A DNA stretch of 64,000 nt from Collimonas fungivorans (GCF_001584145.1 NZ_CP013232.1:4030001-4094000), one strand, 5' to 3'. Counted from the stretch's first letter, positions 17,689 through 27,540 are shown. Numbers and translations: made by a program. The notes: generated from the letters alone by a model not told the origin.

Positions 17689-18582
17689 ATGATCAAATTC
17701 CCCGAGCGGCAACGGATCCAGGCCATGCTGGCCGGCACCCTGCAGGAATGGTTCAAGCAGCGCTGCGGCAGCAAGGGCGCGGCCCTGGCCTTCTACACCC
17801 TGTTCTCGATGGCGCCGATGCTGATCCTGGTGATCGCGATTGCCGGTGCGGTATTTGGCGAACAGGCTGCGCGCGGCGAGATTTTCGGCCAGCTGTCGGG
17901 CTTGATCGGCTCCACCGGGGCCGACGCCATCCAGCTGCTGCTGGCAGCGGCCCACAGCAACCGCTCGGGGCCGATCGCGGCGATGATCGCGGTGGCGGTG
18001 CTGCTGGTCGGCGCCACTACCGTATTCTCGGAGCTGAAGGATAGCCTGGACGAGATCTGGTACGTGCCGATCACCCGCCACTCCGGCTTCACGGCCCTGA
18101 TCCGCACCCGGCTGCTGTCGTTCGGGCTGATACTGGTGCTGGCCTTCCTGCTGCTCACCTCGCTGGTGGTGAGCGCGGCGCTGGCGCTGCTGGCCAGATA
18201 CCTGGGCGGCATGTGGCTCAGCGTGACGGTGATTGTCTCGCCACTGTCGCAGCTGTTTTCGTTCGCCGTGATCGCCAGCCTGTTCGCCTCGATCTACAAG
18301 ATGCTGCCGCAGGTCAAATTGCCATGGCGCGATGTCTGGATAGGTTCGATCGGCACCGCCGCCCTGTTCGTGCTGGGCAAATACCTGATCGGCATCTACC
18401 TCGGCAACAGCGGCGTCGCCTCCAGCTATGGCGCGGCCGGCTCGGTGATCGCGCTGCTGCTGTGGATTTATTATTCGGCGCAGATCTTCTTTTTCGGCGC
18501 CCAGTTCACGCGCCAGTACGCGCTGTTTTTCGGCAGCCTGCAAAACAAGGAAGCCGGCAATCTGGCGACGCCGGCTTCCTGA
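17689..18582 (+). CDS. YihY/BrkB family inner-membrane protein
   Basis: 297 residues with about six hydrophobic segments. Conserved features of the family include the early GAALAFYTLFSMAPMLIL stretch, SLDEIWYV and SSYGAAGSVIALLLWIYYSAQ near the C-terminus. The family was once called ribonuclease BN but it is a membrane protein of unclear role. The last codons form part of a GC-rich hairpin (18549-18579). Confidence 0.92.
   Translation: MIKFPERQRIQAMLAGTLQEWFKQRCGSKGAALAFYTLFSMAPMLILVIAIAGAVFGEQAARGEIFGQLSGLIGSTGADAIQLLLAAAHSNRSGPIAAMIAVAVLLVGATTVFSELKDSLDEIWYVPITRHSGFTALIRTRLLSFGLILVLAFLLLTSLVVSAALALLARYLGGMWLSVTVIVSPLSQLFSFAVIASLFASIYKMLPQVKLPWRDVWIGSIGTAALFVLGKYLIGIYLGNSGVASSYGAAGSVIALLLWIYYSAQIFFFGAQFTRQYALFFGSLQNKEAGNLATPAS
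18549..18579 (+). terminator. Hairpin overlapping the yihY-like stop region
   Basis: GGAAGCCGGC (18549-18558) and GCCGGCTTCC (18570-18579) form a perfect 10 bp stem inside the last codons of the gene, followed by a modest T-rich stretch (GATTTCCTTTT). It is a plausible terminator embedded in the coding end. Confidence 0.6.
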
Positions 18583-18599
18583 TTTCCTTTTAGCACCGC

Positions 18600-18617
18600 G
18601 TGGGCACAGATGCCCAC
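18600..18617. repeat. Small REP-like palindrome
   Basis: GTGGGCA-CAGA-TGCCCAC followed by CCTAC, in the 47 bp between two converging genes. Short GTGGGCA palindromes of this kind are common dispersed repeats in many bacteria; the attribution is from memory. Confidence 0.5.
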
Positions 18618-18629
18618 CCTACCTCTTGC

Positions 18630-19328
18630 CTAGTCCTGATACGGCTCCAGCCCGCGCTCTGACAAGCGCAGGATGCGGCCGCAGCGGCGCGCCAGTTCGA
18701 TGTCGTGGGTCACGATCACGAACGCCGTGCCCAGGGTCTGCGACAGTTCCAGCATCAGGTCGAAAGTCATTTGCGCAGTAGCGCGGTCGAGGTTGCCGGT
18801 AGGTTCGTCAGCCAGCACGCAAGCCGGCCGCGTCACCAGCGCCCGCGCCAGCGCCACCCGCTGGCGTTCACCGCCGGACAGTTCGCCCGGCACATGGATC
18901 ACCCGCTCGGCCAGGCCGACCCGCGCCAGGATCTCGCGCGCCTGCTGCTGCGCATCGCTGCGCTTGAGGCGGCGGATCATCAACGGCATCGCGACGTTAT
19001 CCAGCGCGGAGAACTCCGGCAGCAGGTGATGGAACTGGTAGACGAAACCGAGCGCGTTGTTGCGCAGGTCACCGCGCGTCTTTTCGCCCAGCGTCGTAAA
19101 GTCCTTGCCCAGCAGGCTGACATTGCCGGCAGTCGGCGTATCGAGGCCGCCCAGCAGGTGCAGCAGGGTCGACTTGCCGGAGCCGGAAGCGCCGACGATG
19201 GCGACCTGCTCGCCCTTGGTCACATCGATATCGATGCCGTTCAAGACCTTGACCGAATAACTGCCCTGGGTGAAGGTCTTGCCCAGGTTGCGGCAGGAAA
19301 GGACAACCGGATTATTTGTATTATTCAT
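18630..19328 (-). CDS. lolD: Lipoprotein-releasing system ATP-binding protein LolD
   Basis: 232 residues, normal length. Walker [10 protein letters not shown] (about residues 45-53), signature [15 protein letters not shown], Walker [12 protein letters not shown], and the H-loop IVTHD are intact; [10 protein letters not shown] and the [13 protein letters not shown]-loop are LolD-type. It powers release of outer-membrane lipoproteins from the inner membrane. It overlaps the end of the permease gene by 8 bp. Confidence 0.95.
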   Translation of the reverse strand: MNNTNNPVVLSCRNLGKTFTQGSYSVKVLNGIDIDVTKGEQVAIVGASGSGKSTLLHLLGGLDTPTAGNVSLLGKDFTTLGEKTRGDLRNNALGFVYQFHHLLPEFSALDNVAMPLMIRRLKRSDAQQQAREILARVGLAERVIHVPGELSGGERQRVALARALVTRPACVLADEPTGNLDRATAQMTFDLMLELSQTLGTAFVIVTHDIELARRCGRILRLSERGLEPYQD

Positions 19329-20586
19329 AACGCAATGCCTCAGCAGGTTTCACCCGGGCAGCCCACCAGCTCGGATACAGGGTGGCCAGGAAAGCCAGCA
19401 CCACGGCGACCCCGCCTATGGTCCAGACATCTGGCCAGCGCAGGTCTGACGGCAATTCGGTAATCACGTACACGCTCTTGGGCAGGAACTGCACATGCAG
19501 CAGGTTTTCGATGAACGGCACGATGACGTCGATATTCAAGGCCACCAGCACCCCGGCGCCGACGCCGATGGCGGTGCCGATCAAACCCACCAGCGCGCCC
19601 TGGATCATGAAGATCTTCATGATCGAGCCCGGCGATGCGCCCAAGGTGCGCAGGATCGCAATGTCAGCCTGCTTGTCGGTCACCGTCATCACCAGGGTCG
19701 ACACCAGGTTGAAGGCGGCCACCGCGATGATCAGGGTCAGGATGATGAACATCATGCGTTTCTCGGTCTTGACCGCGGCGAACCAGTTGCTGTTCTGCTG
19801 GGTCCAGTCGCGCAGGTACAGGTTGGGCGGCAACGTGGTCGCCAGCTGCTGCACGATCTGCGGCGCCTGCAGCATGTCGGTGACTTTCAGGCGCACGCCG
19901 GATGGCGAGTCCTGGCGGAACATCTTTTCCGCGTCTTCCAGGTGGATGAAAGCCAGGGTCGAATCGTATTCGAAATGGCCGGCCTCGAAAATCCCGGCCA
20001 CGGTGAACTGGCGCAGGCGCGGAATCACGCCGGCCGGGGTCACCTGGCCTTGCGCCGCCATCAGCGTCACCTTGTCGCCGATGCCGACGCTCAAGGCATG
20101 CGCCAGCTCTATCCCCAGCACGATATTGAATTCGCCCGGCTTGAGGTCGTTGAAGCTGCCGCGTTTGACCTTGCTGGCCACGTCCGACACCTTCGGCTCT
20201 TCCGCCGGCAGCACGCCGCGCACCGCGACGCCGCGCAACACGCCGTCGCGCACCAGCATGGCCTGCGCGTCGACATAGGGCGCCGCACCTATCACTTCCT
20301 TGTTCTTGAACGCCTGGCGCGCGACCTCTTCCCAGTTCGGCATGGAGCCGGAAGCGTCGAACACCTCGATATGCGCCAGCACCGACAGCATGCGGTCGCG
20401 CACGTCTTTCTGGAAACCGTTCATAACGGACAGCACCACGATCAGCGCCGCCACGCCGAGGGCGATGCCGGCCATCGAAATCAGCGAGATGAAGGAAATA
20501 AAGCTGTTGCGGCCGCTGCGCTTGCCCGCACGGGTATAGCGAATGCCGACCAGCCACTCAAACGGTAAATTTTTTAAGATGCTCAA
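19321..20586 (-). CDS. lolC: Lipoprotein-releasing ABC transporter permease LolC/LolE
   Basis: 421 residues. The N-terminal [19 protein letters not shown] and the first membrane helix ([19 protein letters not shown]) are followed by a periplasmic MacB-like domain and three C-terminal helices (FtsX type), ending [12 protein letters not shown]. With LolD it extracts lipoproteins for transfer to LolA. Only one permease is present, in contrast to E. coli lolCDE; a single LolF-like subunit acting as a homodimer is usual outside enterics. Confidence 0.93.
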   Translation of the reverse strand: MSILKNLPFEWLVGIRYTRAGKRSGRNSFISFISLISMAGIALGVAALIVVLSVMNGFQKDVRDRMLSVLAHIEVFDASGSMPNWEEVARQAFKNKEVIGAAPYVDAQAMLVRDGVLRGVAVRGVLPAEEPKVSDVASKVKRGSFNDLKPGEFNIVLGIELAHALSVGIGDKVTLMAAQGQVTPAGVIPRLRQFTVAGIFEAGHFEYDSTLAFIHLEDAEKMFRQDSPSGVRLKVTDMLQAPQIVQQLATTLPPNLYLRDWTQQNSNWFAAVKTEKRMMFIILTLIIAVAAFNLVSTLVMTVTDKQADIAILRTLGASPGSIMKIFMIQGALVGLIGTAIGVGAGVLVALNIDVIVPFIENLLHVQFLPKSVYVITELPSDLRWPDVWTIGGVAVVLAFLATLYPSWWAARVKPAEALRYE

Positions 20587-20646
20587 ACAAGGCTCCCGAA
20601 ATCAGCCCGCAGTTTGCCATAAATTGGCAAACTCACGTTGCTTTAC

Positions 20647-20808
20647 AGTGCAGTACTACGTAAATGAGGGAATCCCAGAAGTGCTGATTTTTTGTGCCAG
20701 GCTAGGCGCAAACCGGAGCGATAGTGGTGCTATCGCGAGGATTTGCAACGACGCATGGTTCAAAAAAGCAGTGCTTATGGGGTTTCCTCATTTGCGTAGC
20801 ACTGCACT
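20647..20808 (+). repeat. Fold-back element, copy 2
   Basis: The left arm (20647-20699) pairs with the right arm (20756-20808). Counted mismatches are six G.T, one A.C, two purine-purine and one T.T. The core CCAGGCTAGGCG ... GCGATAGTGGTGCTATCGC ... GCAACGACGCATGG matches copy 1 almost base for base, and the termini AGTGCAGT / ACTGCACT resemble AGTGTAGT / ACTACACT of copy 1, whereas the middle of the arms is different. It occupies most of the 354 bp between lolC and the divergent thioredoxin gene; the remainder shows no gene. Confidence 0.9.
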
Positions 20809-20940
20809 ATGCCTGTGTTCTGATCCTGACAACTCCCTATCGTTCAGTCAAAATCGAGGCAGCGCCACCAATTGCCAAAACGAAATATACTATTCGGCAT
20901 ACGGCCGTATCCGTAAAATATCCAACCTGAACAGGATTCC

Positions 20941-21405
20941 ATGATGAAAAAATTCTTCGCCCTCTGCCTGGGACTGTTATTGGCGCAAGCGGTAGCCGCC
21001 GCCCCGCTGCCCTATGATGAAAAGGCCGACGCCAAGACCGACCTGACCCAGGCGCTGAGCCAGGCCCAGGCCAGCCACAAGCAGGTGATCCTGGTGTTCG
21101 GCGCCAACTGGTGCACCGATTGCCGCGAACTGGACAAGGCGATCCATGGCAAAAGCGCATCGCTGATCGATGGCAAATTCATCCTGGTGAAAGTCGATGT
21201 CGGCAATTTCGACAAGAATCTCGATGTCGCCCAGTCTTACGGCAACCCGATCAAGAAGGGCATCCCGGCCGCGGTGCTGCTCAGCCCCGACAACAAGATC
21301 CTGTATTCGACCAAGGCCGGCGAGCTGGCCGATGCCCGCCGCATGGGCGAGAACGGCATCTATGACTTCTTCAACAAAGAGATCGTAAAACGGCAAGGCA
21401 GCTAA
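20941..21405 (+). CDS. Periplasmic thioredoxin-family protein
   Basis: 154 residues with a signal peptide (MMKKFFALCLGLLLAQAVAA). A thioredoxin fold follows, with the redox motif WCTDC in VFGANWCTDCRELDKAI and the cis-Pro segment GIPAAVLLSP. It is likely a periplasmic thiol-disulfide protein; the CTDC active site differs from the usual CGPC and is seen in the thioredoxin_7/DUF255-like group. Partner unknown. An ATG one codon later is equally possible as start. Confidence 0.87.
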   Translation: MMKKFFALCLGLLLAQAVAAAPLPYDEKADAKTDLTQALSQAQASHKQVILVFGANWCTDCRELDKAIHGKSASLIDGKFILVKVDVGNFDKNLDVAQSYGNPIKKGIPAAVLLSPDNKILYSTKAGELADARRMGENGIYDFFNKEIVKRQGS

Positions 21406-21462
21406 GCTCACGCCCAACTGCCCCGGTTTCCTGCAGTCCCGGCTGCCTGTTAGATCGAGCTG

Positions 21463-22230
21463 TTACTTCGGCGCCAGCCGGATCCCGCCATCGAGGCGGA
21501 TCACTTCGCCGTTCAGGTAGACCGTCTCGACGATGGTCTTCACCAATGCCGAGAATTCGGCAGGTTTGCCCAGCCGCGGCGGGAACGGCACCATTTTCCC
21601 GAGCGCGTCCTGCACTTCTGCCGGCATGCCGAGCAGCATCGGCGTTTCCATGATGCCTGGCGCAATCGTCATCACACGGATGCCGTGGCGCGACAGTTCG
21701 CGCGCCGCCGGCAAGGTCAAGGCCACTACTCCGCCCTTGGACGAGGCGTAGGCGGCCTGGCCGATCTGGCCGTCGAACGCCGCCACCGAGGCGGTATTGA
21801 TGATCACGCCGCGTTCGCCGTCGGCATTCGGCTGACCCTTGCTCATCGCATCGGCAGCCAGGCGCATCATGTTGAAGGTGCCGATCAGGTTGATCTGGAC
21901 CACCCGCGCGAAATCTTCCAGGCCATGCGGCCCCTCCTTGCCGACGATGCGCTTGGCCGGCGCCACGCCGGCGCAGCTGACCAGTCCGTGCAAGCCGCCG
22001 AACACCGTCAGCGCCGTATTGACGGCTTCCGTCGCGCTGGCCTCGCTGCACACGTCAGTCGCCACAAAACGGGCGTTGGCGCCCAGCTGCGTCGCCAGTG
22101 CGGCGCCGGCTTCCTGGTTGATGTCGGCGATCACCACCCTGGCGCCGCCCTGCACCAGCATGGCGGCAGTCGCAGCACCCAGGCCGGAACCGCCGCCGCT
22201 GATCAGGAATACATTATTTTCGATTTGCAT
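21463..22230 (-). CDS. Short-chain dehydrogenase, 3-hydroxyacyl-CoA dehydrogenase type
   Basis: 255 residues. The cofactor motif [11 protein letters not shown] (about residues 12-22) and catalytic YASSK define a classical SDR. The end ([19 protein letters not shown]) and the overall sequence resemble the HSD17B10 / 3-hydroxy-2-methylbutyryl-CoA dehydrogenase group, NAD-dependent oxidation of 3-hydroxyacyl-CoA. It lies 14 bp after the acyl-CoA synthetase gene on the same strand, so they likely act in one fatty-acid or branched-chain degradation step series. Confidence 0.88.
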   Translation of the reverse strand: MQIENNVFLISGGGSGLGAATAAMLVQGGARVVIADINQEAGAALATQLGANARFVATDVCSEASATEAVNTALTVFGGLHGLVSCAGVAPAKRIVGKEGPHGLEDFARVVQINLIGTFNMMRLAADAMSKGQPNADGERGVIINTASVAAFDGQIGQAAYASSKGGVVALTLPAARELSRHGIRVMTIAPGIMETPMLLGMPAEVQDALGKMVPFPPRLGKPAEFSALVKTIVETVYLNGEVIRLDGGIRLAPK

Positions 22231-22244
22231 GGTTTTTCTCTTCT

Positions 22245-23912
22245 TTAAATTTTAGCCTTGGCGATTTCCTGGTTGCGCAAGATGAAGCGCTGCAGTTTGC
22301 CGCTAGGGGTTTTTGGCAGTTCAGTTAAAAATTCGATTTCGCGCGGATAAGAATGCGCCGCCAGCCGATGCTTGACGTATTGCTGCAGCTCGGCGACCAG
22401 TTCCGCACTGGCTTGGCAGCCTGTACTTAAGACGACAAAAGCCTTGACCAGTTCAGTGCGCTCGGGATCCGGCTTGCCGACCACCGCGGCTTCCATCACC
22501 GCCGCATGCTCCAGCAACGCACTTTCGACATCAAACGGGCCTATGCGATAACCGGAGGAAGTAATGATATCGTCGCCGCGTCCGATAAAGCTGATGCTGC
22601 CGTCCTGGTTCTTTTCGACCGTATCGCCGGTGATGTAATAATCGCTGTCGCCAGCATCCTGCTGCCAATACCCTTGGAACCAGTACACCGGCGAATGGCG
22701 GCGGTCTATCGCCAGCACGCCTGGCTGCCCCGCCGCGAGCTCGTTTTGATCGTCGTCCAGCACCGCCAGCCGGTAGCCGGGCATGGCAAGGCCGGCCGAA
22801 CCCATGTGCACCTCGTGCTGCAAGCCATGGTGGTTGCACAACACCATGCCCGTTTCAGTCTGGCCGTAATGATCGTTGATCAGGCAGGCAAGGTGTTCGC
22901 GGAACCAGCGGATCACCTCCGGATTCAGCGGTTCGCCGGCGCTGCTGACGGCGCGCAGCTGGCCCTTGACCGGCGCCGCTGCTTCGGCGCCGCCGGCAAT
23001 CAGCAGCCGGTACGCGGTAGGCGAACCGGCGAGATTGGTGATCTTGTATTTCTCAATGATCCGGTAGGTGCTCTCGAGCGTGAACGAACCCTCGTAGAAG
23101 GTGATCGCGTGACCCATCAGCATCGGCCCGGTCACGCAATAGTACAAACCATAGGCCCAGCCGGGATCGGCGATATTCCAGAAAGCGTCTTCCGGCCGCA
23201 CATCCATTGCGTAGCGCGTGTAGACATAAAACGACAGCATCGCCCGCAGCGGCACTGCGACGCCTTTGGCCGGCCCGGTCGTGCCCGAGGTAAACAACAT
23301 GATGAAAGCGTCGTCAGCCTTGCGCATCACCGGCGCAAACTCGCTCGACTGATGTTCCAGCTCCGGCCAGAAACCGAAGTCGCCGGCCGGTGTTGCATCG
23401 GCGACGGTCATGACAGGCGGACAATCCAGCACTTCCTCCAGCTTGTGGCGGTTATCGGCGTCGGTAACGATCAGTTTCGCCTCGCTGGCGGCTACCCGGT
23501 ATTCAATCGATTTCGAACCGAAGGCGGTGAACAAGGGCTGGTACACCGCGCCGGCGCGCCAGGTGCCGAGGATGGCAACCAGCAGTTCCGGGGTGCGCGG
23601 CAGCAAGCCGGCGACGCGGTCGCCGGGCTGGACGCCCTGCTGCTTCAGGAAATTGGCGAAGCGCCCCGACAATTCCTTGAGCTGGGCGAAGGTGTAGCTG
23701 GCGCTGCGGCCATCCTTGCCTTCCCAAAGCAATGCAATGCGGCCGGGCGTGGCATGGCGGTCGCAGCATTCGACACAGGCGTTGATGCCGGTTTGCAGGC
23801 TGCCGAACAGCTCGGCGGCGATGCTGTCGACATTGAAGTCCGCATAAAACCGGTCATATTCAGGAATGCTGGCGTGCGCAGTTGCAGCCTCGCCTGGAAA
23901 AGCAGATGGCAT
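22245..23912 (-). CDS. AMP-forming acyl-CoA synthetase (medium-chain / ACSM-like)
   Basis: 555 residues. Motifs of the ANL superfamily are clear: [12 protein letters not shown] (P-loop), [25 protein letters not shown], and the C-terminal catalytic Lys in [12 protein letters not shown]. It activates a carboxylic acid to its CoA ester using ATP; the ACSM-like architecture suggests a short or medium acyl chain. It is the first gene of an operon with the SDR and is divergent from an AraC-type regulator, which may control it. Confidence 0.92.
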   Translation of the reverse strand: MPSAFPGEAATAHASIPEYDRFYADFNVDSIAAELFGSLQTGINACVECCDRHATPGRIALLWEGKDGRSASYTFAQLKELSGRFANFLKQQGVQPGDRVAGLLPRTPELLVAILGTWRAGAVYQPLFTAFGSKSIEYRVAASEAKLIVTDADNRHKLEEVLDCPPVMTVADATPAGDFGFWPELEHQSSEFAPVMRKADDAFIMLFTSGTTGPAKGVAVPLRAMLSFYVYTRYAMDVRPEDAFWNIADPGWAYGLYYCVTGPMLMGHAITFYEGSFTLESTYRIIEKYKITNLAGSPTAYRLLIAGGAEAAAPVKGQLRAVSSAGEPLNPEVIRWFREHLACLINDHYGQTETGMVLCNHHGLQHEVHMGSAGLAMPGYRLAVLDDDQNELAAGQPGVLAIDRRHSPVYWFQGYWQQDAGDSDYYITGDTVEKNQDGSISFIGRGDDIITSSGYRIGPFDVESALLEHAAVMEAAVVGKPDPERTELVKAFVVLSTGCQASAELVAELQQYVKHRLAAHSYPREIEFLTELPKTPSGKLQRFILRNQEIAKAKI

Positions 23913-24015
23913 GGGTGTTCTCCTCTAACCTAAAATGGCAGGCTTAATCAGCTCTTGTTGTTGTCAGAAATAAAATTGCTGCAGTCAAGTCTAGAATACT
24001 TAGTGACTGGCAGCC
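23913..24015. promoter_or_regulatory. Divergent promoter region, acyl-CoA synthetase / AraC regulator
   Basis: About 100 bp of AT-richer sequence between two divergent start codons. It must hold both promoters; I could not pick out a convincing operator. Confidence 0.4.
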
Positions 24016-25086
24016 ATGTCAAAAGCGATCAGCAGGCTTGATCGAAATTGCAATACCGAGGCAAATGGACTTATGGAAGACTGGGAAAAGGGAACGATCG
24101 CCATCAGCTTCGTCGATGAAGCGCTGCACAGCATGCGCGAGCGCGGCATGGATACCGAATCGCTGCTGCTGCAGGCCGGCATCGCACCGCGCTGGCTGAA
24201 AGAACCGCATGCCCGGGTCGCCGCCGCCAACTACGGCCGGCTGTGGTATTTGATCGCGCATGCCATGGACGATGAATTCTTCGGCATGGACAGCCATCCC
24301 ATGCGGGTCGGCAGCTTCAACATGCTGTGCCGCGGCGCCCTGCACAGCGCCAATCTCGGCAAAGCCCTGGAACGCATGCTGGATTTCCTGCGGCTGGTGC
24401 TGGACGACATGTCGGCGACGCTCTCCGAACAAGACGGCCTGGCGCGCATCGCCATCAGCGACAGCGGCGATCCGCGCCGCATGTTTGCCTACGGCGCCTT
24501 CCTGATGATCGTGCACGGCATCGGCAGCTGGCTGATCGGACGCCGCATCCAGTTGCTGTCGGCGGATTTCCGCTGCGCGGAACCGCTAGCCAGCCTGGAC
24601 TACAAGATCCGCTTTTGCGACCAGGCCCGCTTCAGCCAGCCACAGACCAGCATCACTTTCGACGCGACTTGCCTGGCTTTGCCGATAGTGCAGAACCAGC
24701 GCACCCTGCAACCGTTCCTGCGCGAAGCGCCCGGCAACCTGCTGGTGAAATACAGCAGCCACGACAGCCTGGCGGCGACCATCCGCCGCCGCTTGCGCCA
24801 GTTGCCGCTGACCGAATGGTCAGATTTCGACAGCTTGTCGAAACAGCTCAACACACCGGCCTCGACCCTGCGCCGCAAGCTCAGCCAGGAGGGCCAGTCG
24901 TACCAGGCGATCAAGGACAATTTGCGGCGCGACCTGGCGATCAATTACCTGAGCGGCTCAGTCAAGAGCATAGAAGACATTGCCATCAGCCTTGGTTTCG
25001 CCGATTCCAGCGCCTTCCACCGGGCGTTCAAGAAATGGACGGGAAGCAGTCCGGGCGAACATCGGCGGATTTTGTCAGGGGCCTAG
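24016..25086 (+). CDS. AraC-family regulator with arabinose_bd-type N-terminal domain
   Basis: 356 residues from the ATG at 24016; an ATG at 24073 (MEDWEKGTIAIS) is an alternative nearer to the conserved part. The N-terminal half matches the AraC_arabin_N group (DTESLLLQAGIAPRWL ... FNMLCRGALHS) and the C-terminal 100 residues hold two helix-turn-helix motifs (TPASTLRRKLSQEGQSYQ and SIEDIAISLGFADSSAFHRA). It probably controls the adjacent divergent acyl-CoA synthetase/dehydrogenase operon; the inducer is unknown. Confidence 0.88.
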   Translation: MSKAISRLDRNCNTEANGLMEDWEKGTIAISFVDEALHSMRERGMDTESLLLQAGIAPRWLKEPHARVAAANYGRLWYLIAHAMDDEFFGMDSHPMRVGSFNMLCRGALHSANLGKALERMLDFLRLVLDDMSATLSEQDGLARIAISDSGDPRRMFAYGAFLMIVHGIGSWLIGRRIQLLSADFRCAEPLASLDYKIRFCDQARFSQPQTSITFDATCLALPIVQNQRTLQPFLREAPGNLLVKYSSHDSLAATIRRRLRQLPLTEWSDFDSLSKQLNTPASTLRRKLSQEGQSYQAIKDNLRRDLAINYLSGSVKSIEDIAISLGFADSSAFHRAFKKWTGSSPGEHRRILSGA

Positions 25087-25087
25087 C

Positions 25088-26008
25088 TTATTTGCGCTTG
25101 ACCGGAGTGAATACCCTTCCATGTATCGCCGACAGAATCGCCTCCACCGCCGGATGTTTGATTTTGCGCTCGTTCGACACTGCATAAAACTGCTCATGCA
25201 CCTGGTCCAGCTCGCCGATCAGCACCGCACCGAACTGTTCCTCGACATCCGCGGCGAGCGCCGACGGCGCCGGGAACAGGCCCAGACCGTTGCGGCCGAA
25301 GGTGTTCAGCAACGCATTGTCATCGAACTCGCCGACCACATCCGGCCGCAGCTCATGCGCTTCGAACCAATGGTCGATGCGGCCGCGGATCACGTTGTTG
25401 CGGGTCGGCAGCAGCAGAGGCGCACCGCTCAGGCTGGCCGGGAATTTTGCGCGATAACGCTTGGCCAGCTCCTTGCTGCCGAACAGCGCGATGTCGCTCT
25501 CTCCCAGCAAATGGCTGAACACGCGTAACGCCGCACCGGAAGGCGCCGGGCGGTCGGTCAGGACCACATCCAACTTGTGCATGGTGAGGTCGCCCAGCAG
25601 CGACTCGAACTTGTCCTCGAAACACACCAGTTTCACCCGCTGCGGCAAGCGCAATGCCGCTTCCAGCAGGCGCGACGAAATCAGCTTCGGCAGCGAATCC
25701 GAAATGCCGACCGCCAGCCGCAAGGTGGGCTCATCGTCCGCAGCGGCAAGCGCCTCCTGCATCTGCTCGCCCAGCAGGAAAATCTGGTCGGCATAACCCA
25801 GCGCCAGGCGCCCCGCTTCGGTCAATACCAGCCGCCGCCCTTGCGGCGCCAGCAGCGACTTGCCTACCGCCTGCTCCAGCAGCGACAGCTGGGCGCTGAC
25901 GGTTTGCACCGCCAGTCCGAGCCGTTCGGCAGCGCGCGTAACGCTGCCCTCCTTGGCCACCACCCAGAAATAATGCAGGTGGCGAAAATTCAGTCCCGAT
26001 GATTTCAT
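25088..26008 (-). CDS. nhaR: LysR-family transcriptional activator NhaR
   Basis: 306 residues. The N-terminal HTH (LNFRHLHYFWVVAKEGSVTR, then AAERLGLAVQTVSAQLSLLE) and the effector domain with RVFSHLLGESDIALFGS and LFPAPSALAADVEEQ match NhaR, the Na+-responsive activator of antiporter genes. The NhaD-like gene lies 16 kb away, so a regulatory link is only an inference. Its stop is 1 bp from the convergent AraC gene. Confidence 0.88.
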   Translation of the reverse strand: MKSSGLNFRHLHYFWVVAKEGSVTRAAERLGLAVQTVSAQLSLLEQAVGKSLLAPQGRRLVLTEAGRLALGYADQIFLLGEQMQEALAAADDEPTLRLAVGISDSLPKLISSRLLEAALRLPQRVKLVCFEDKFESLLGDLTMHKLDVVLTDRPAPSGAALRVFSHLLGESDIALFGSKELAKRYRAKFPASLSGAPLLLPTRNNVIRGRIDHWFEAHELRPDVVGEFDDNALLNTFGRNGLGLFPAPSALAADVEEQFGAVLIGELDQVHEQFYAVSNERKIKHPAVEAILSAIHGRVFTPVKRK

Positions 26009-26106
26009 TGTTCCGTTTTTCCGAAGTAATTCTTCGATTATCTTCGCTTTTTAAGTTTATGTCGCGGTTATATGATGGTTTCTCCTGAAACGAACTGGAG
26101 TCTTTG

Positions 26107-26469
26107 ATGAAACCGACTATCGCCATCGTCGCTACCAAAGGTGTAAAACTCAGCCGCAGGCTGCGCGAGTACGTTATCCATCGCTTGAGCCTGGCGCTCG
26201 ATCGGAGGCAATACAGCATCCAGGCCATGAAAGTGCGCATCAGCGACCAGAACGGCCCCAAGGGCGGCATCGACAAGCATTGCCAGATCCAGCTGACCTT
26301 GCCGGGCTTGCCGACCGTGGTCGTCACCGAAAAAGGAAACGATGTCGCGGCCATGGTCGACCAGGCCGCGCATCGCGCCGCACAAGCCATCGACCGCCTG
26401 CTGTCGCGCGCCAAATCGATCCGGCATACCAAATACACGGTGCCGATCAGCGAAACAGCCCTTATCTAA
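26107..26469 (+). CDS. HPF/RaiA-family ribosome-associated protein
   Basis: 120 residues from the ATG at 26107. A beta-alpha-beta-beta-beta-alpha arrangement typical of the sigma-54 modulation / HPF fold is readable: TIAIVATKGVKLSRRLREYV, then QAMKVRISDQNGPKGG, CQIQLTLPGLPTVVVTEKG, and DVAAMVDQAAHRAAQAIDRLL. The divergent members of this family often replace the first motif as here. It may bind ribosomes in stress; it lacks the long-HPF C-terminal domain. It is 17 bp ahead of a BI-1/YccA gene. Confidence 0.75.
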   Translation: MKPTIAIVATKGVKLSRRLREYVIHRLSLALDRRQYSIQAMKVRISDQNGPKGGIDKHCQIQLTLPGLPTVVVTEKGNDVAAMVDQAAHRAAQAIDRLLSRAKSIRHTKYTVPISETALI

Positions 26470-26486
26470 TTTTACGAAAGACCATC

Positions 26487-27173
26487 ATGAATAACCGTTA
26501 CAACACTCTCAGAAACAGCAGCGCCAGGTATGCCGCCACCACGGTAATGGACGGCGCTGCGCTCAAGGTCCTGCGCAATACCTACCTGCTGCTGTCGCTG
26601 TGCCTGGGCTTCAGCGCCATCGTCGCCGGCGCCTCGATAGCGTTCAGCCTGCCCGCGCCCGGCATCATCATTACCCTGATCGGCTATTTCGGCTTGCTGT
26701 TCCTGGTGACCAAGTATCGCGACCAGGGGCTCGGCGTGGGACTGGTATTCGCCCTGACCGGCTTCATGGGCTACACCCTGGGACCGATCGTCAGCCATTA
26801 CTTGAGCCTGCCCAACGGCGGCTTGACGGTGATGATGGCGCTGGCCGGCACTGCCGTCATTTTCCTCGGCATGTCCGCTTATGCGCTGGTCACCAAGCGT
26901 GACCTGTCATTCATGGGCGGCATGCTGACGGTTGGCGTGCTGGTGGCTTTCGTGGCCGGACTGGCGGCGATCTTCTTCAGCATCTCGGCCTTGTCGCTGA
27001 CCGTATCCGCGGTGTTCGTGCTGCTGATGTCGGGCATGATCCTGTTTGAAACCAACAATATCGTGCGCGGCGGCGAGACCAATTACGTGATGGCTACCGT
27101 CAGCCTGTTCGTCTCGATTTTCAACCTGTTCACCAGCCTGTTGCAGCTGCTGGGATTCGTCAACAAAGAGTAA
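26487..27173 (+). CDS. Bax inhibitor-1 / YccA family membrane protein
   Basis: 228 residues from the ATG at 26487, with seven hydrophobic segments and the conserved TKRDLSFMGGML and MILFETNNIVRGGETNYV motifs close to the end, as in YccA/YbhL. Family members are inner-membrane proteins; YccA modulates FtsH in E. coli. The function here is not established. Confidence 0.92.
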   Translation: MNNRYNTLRNSSARYAATTVMDGAALKVLRNTYLLLSLCLGFSAIVAGASIAFSLPAPGIIITLIGYFGLLFLVTKYRDQGLGVGLVFALTGFMGYTLGPIVSHYLSLPNGGLTVMMALAGTAVIFLGMSAYALVTKRDLSFMGGMLTVGVLVAFVAGLAAIFFSISALSLTVSAVFVLLMSGMILFETNNIVRGGETNYVMATVSLFVSIFNLFTSLLQLLGFVNKE

Positions 27174-27233
27174 ACCTGCGGCAGGGCCTGCACGGCCTGC
27201 CCGCGTTACGTTTGACTATTATGGAGAATGTTT

Positions 27234-27524
27234 ATGTATTGCCCTGTATGCAAGGACAAAGAGCTCGTCATGAGCGAACGGCAGAGTATCGAGATCGATT
27301 ACTGCCCTGGTTGCCGCGGCGTCTGGCTGGACCGCGGCGAACTGGACAAGATCATCCAGCAATCAACCCATGAATTGACCAGCGCCAGGGCGCAACCGGC
27401 AGCTCCGGCACGGCACCAGCCTGAATATCGCCCCGAGCAGCACGGATCGCAGTACAGCGCGCAGTACAACGATCATCGCCGGCCGAAGAAAAAAGAGAGT
27501 TTCTGGCAAGAGCTGTTCGACTGA
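27234..27524 (+). CDS. TFIIB-type zinc-ribbon protein
   Basis: 96 residues from the ATG at 27234, chosen because GGAG (27223-27226) is 7 bp upstream; the ATG at 27228 is too close to that site. The N-terminus has MYCPVCKDKELV and IDYCPGCRGVWLDRGELDKI, a CxxC-x(n)-CxxC zinc ribbon with the GVWLDxGEL signature of the zf-TFIIB group. The C-terminal half is low-complexity (Gln/Arg/Pro). Function unknown; it forms a short cluster with the HPF-like and BI-1 genes. Confidence 0.85.
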   Translation: MYCPVCKDKELVMSERQSIEIDYCPGCRGVWLDRGELDKIIQQSTHELTSARAQPAAPARHQPEYRPEQHGSQYSAQYNDHRRPKKKESFWQELFD

Positions 27525-27540
27525 ACCATGTGGACTAGCC

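Noticed and set aside
843-20808. Fold-back elements as CRISPR repeats or insertion sequence ends
   Set aside because: Copies are kilobases apart, have no spacer array, and no transposase or cas gene is in the window.
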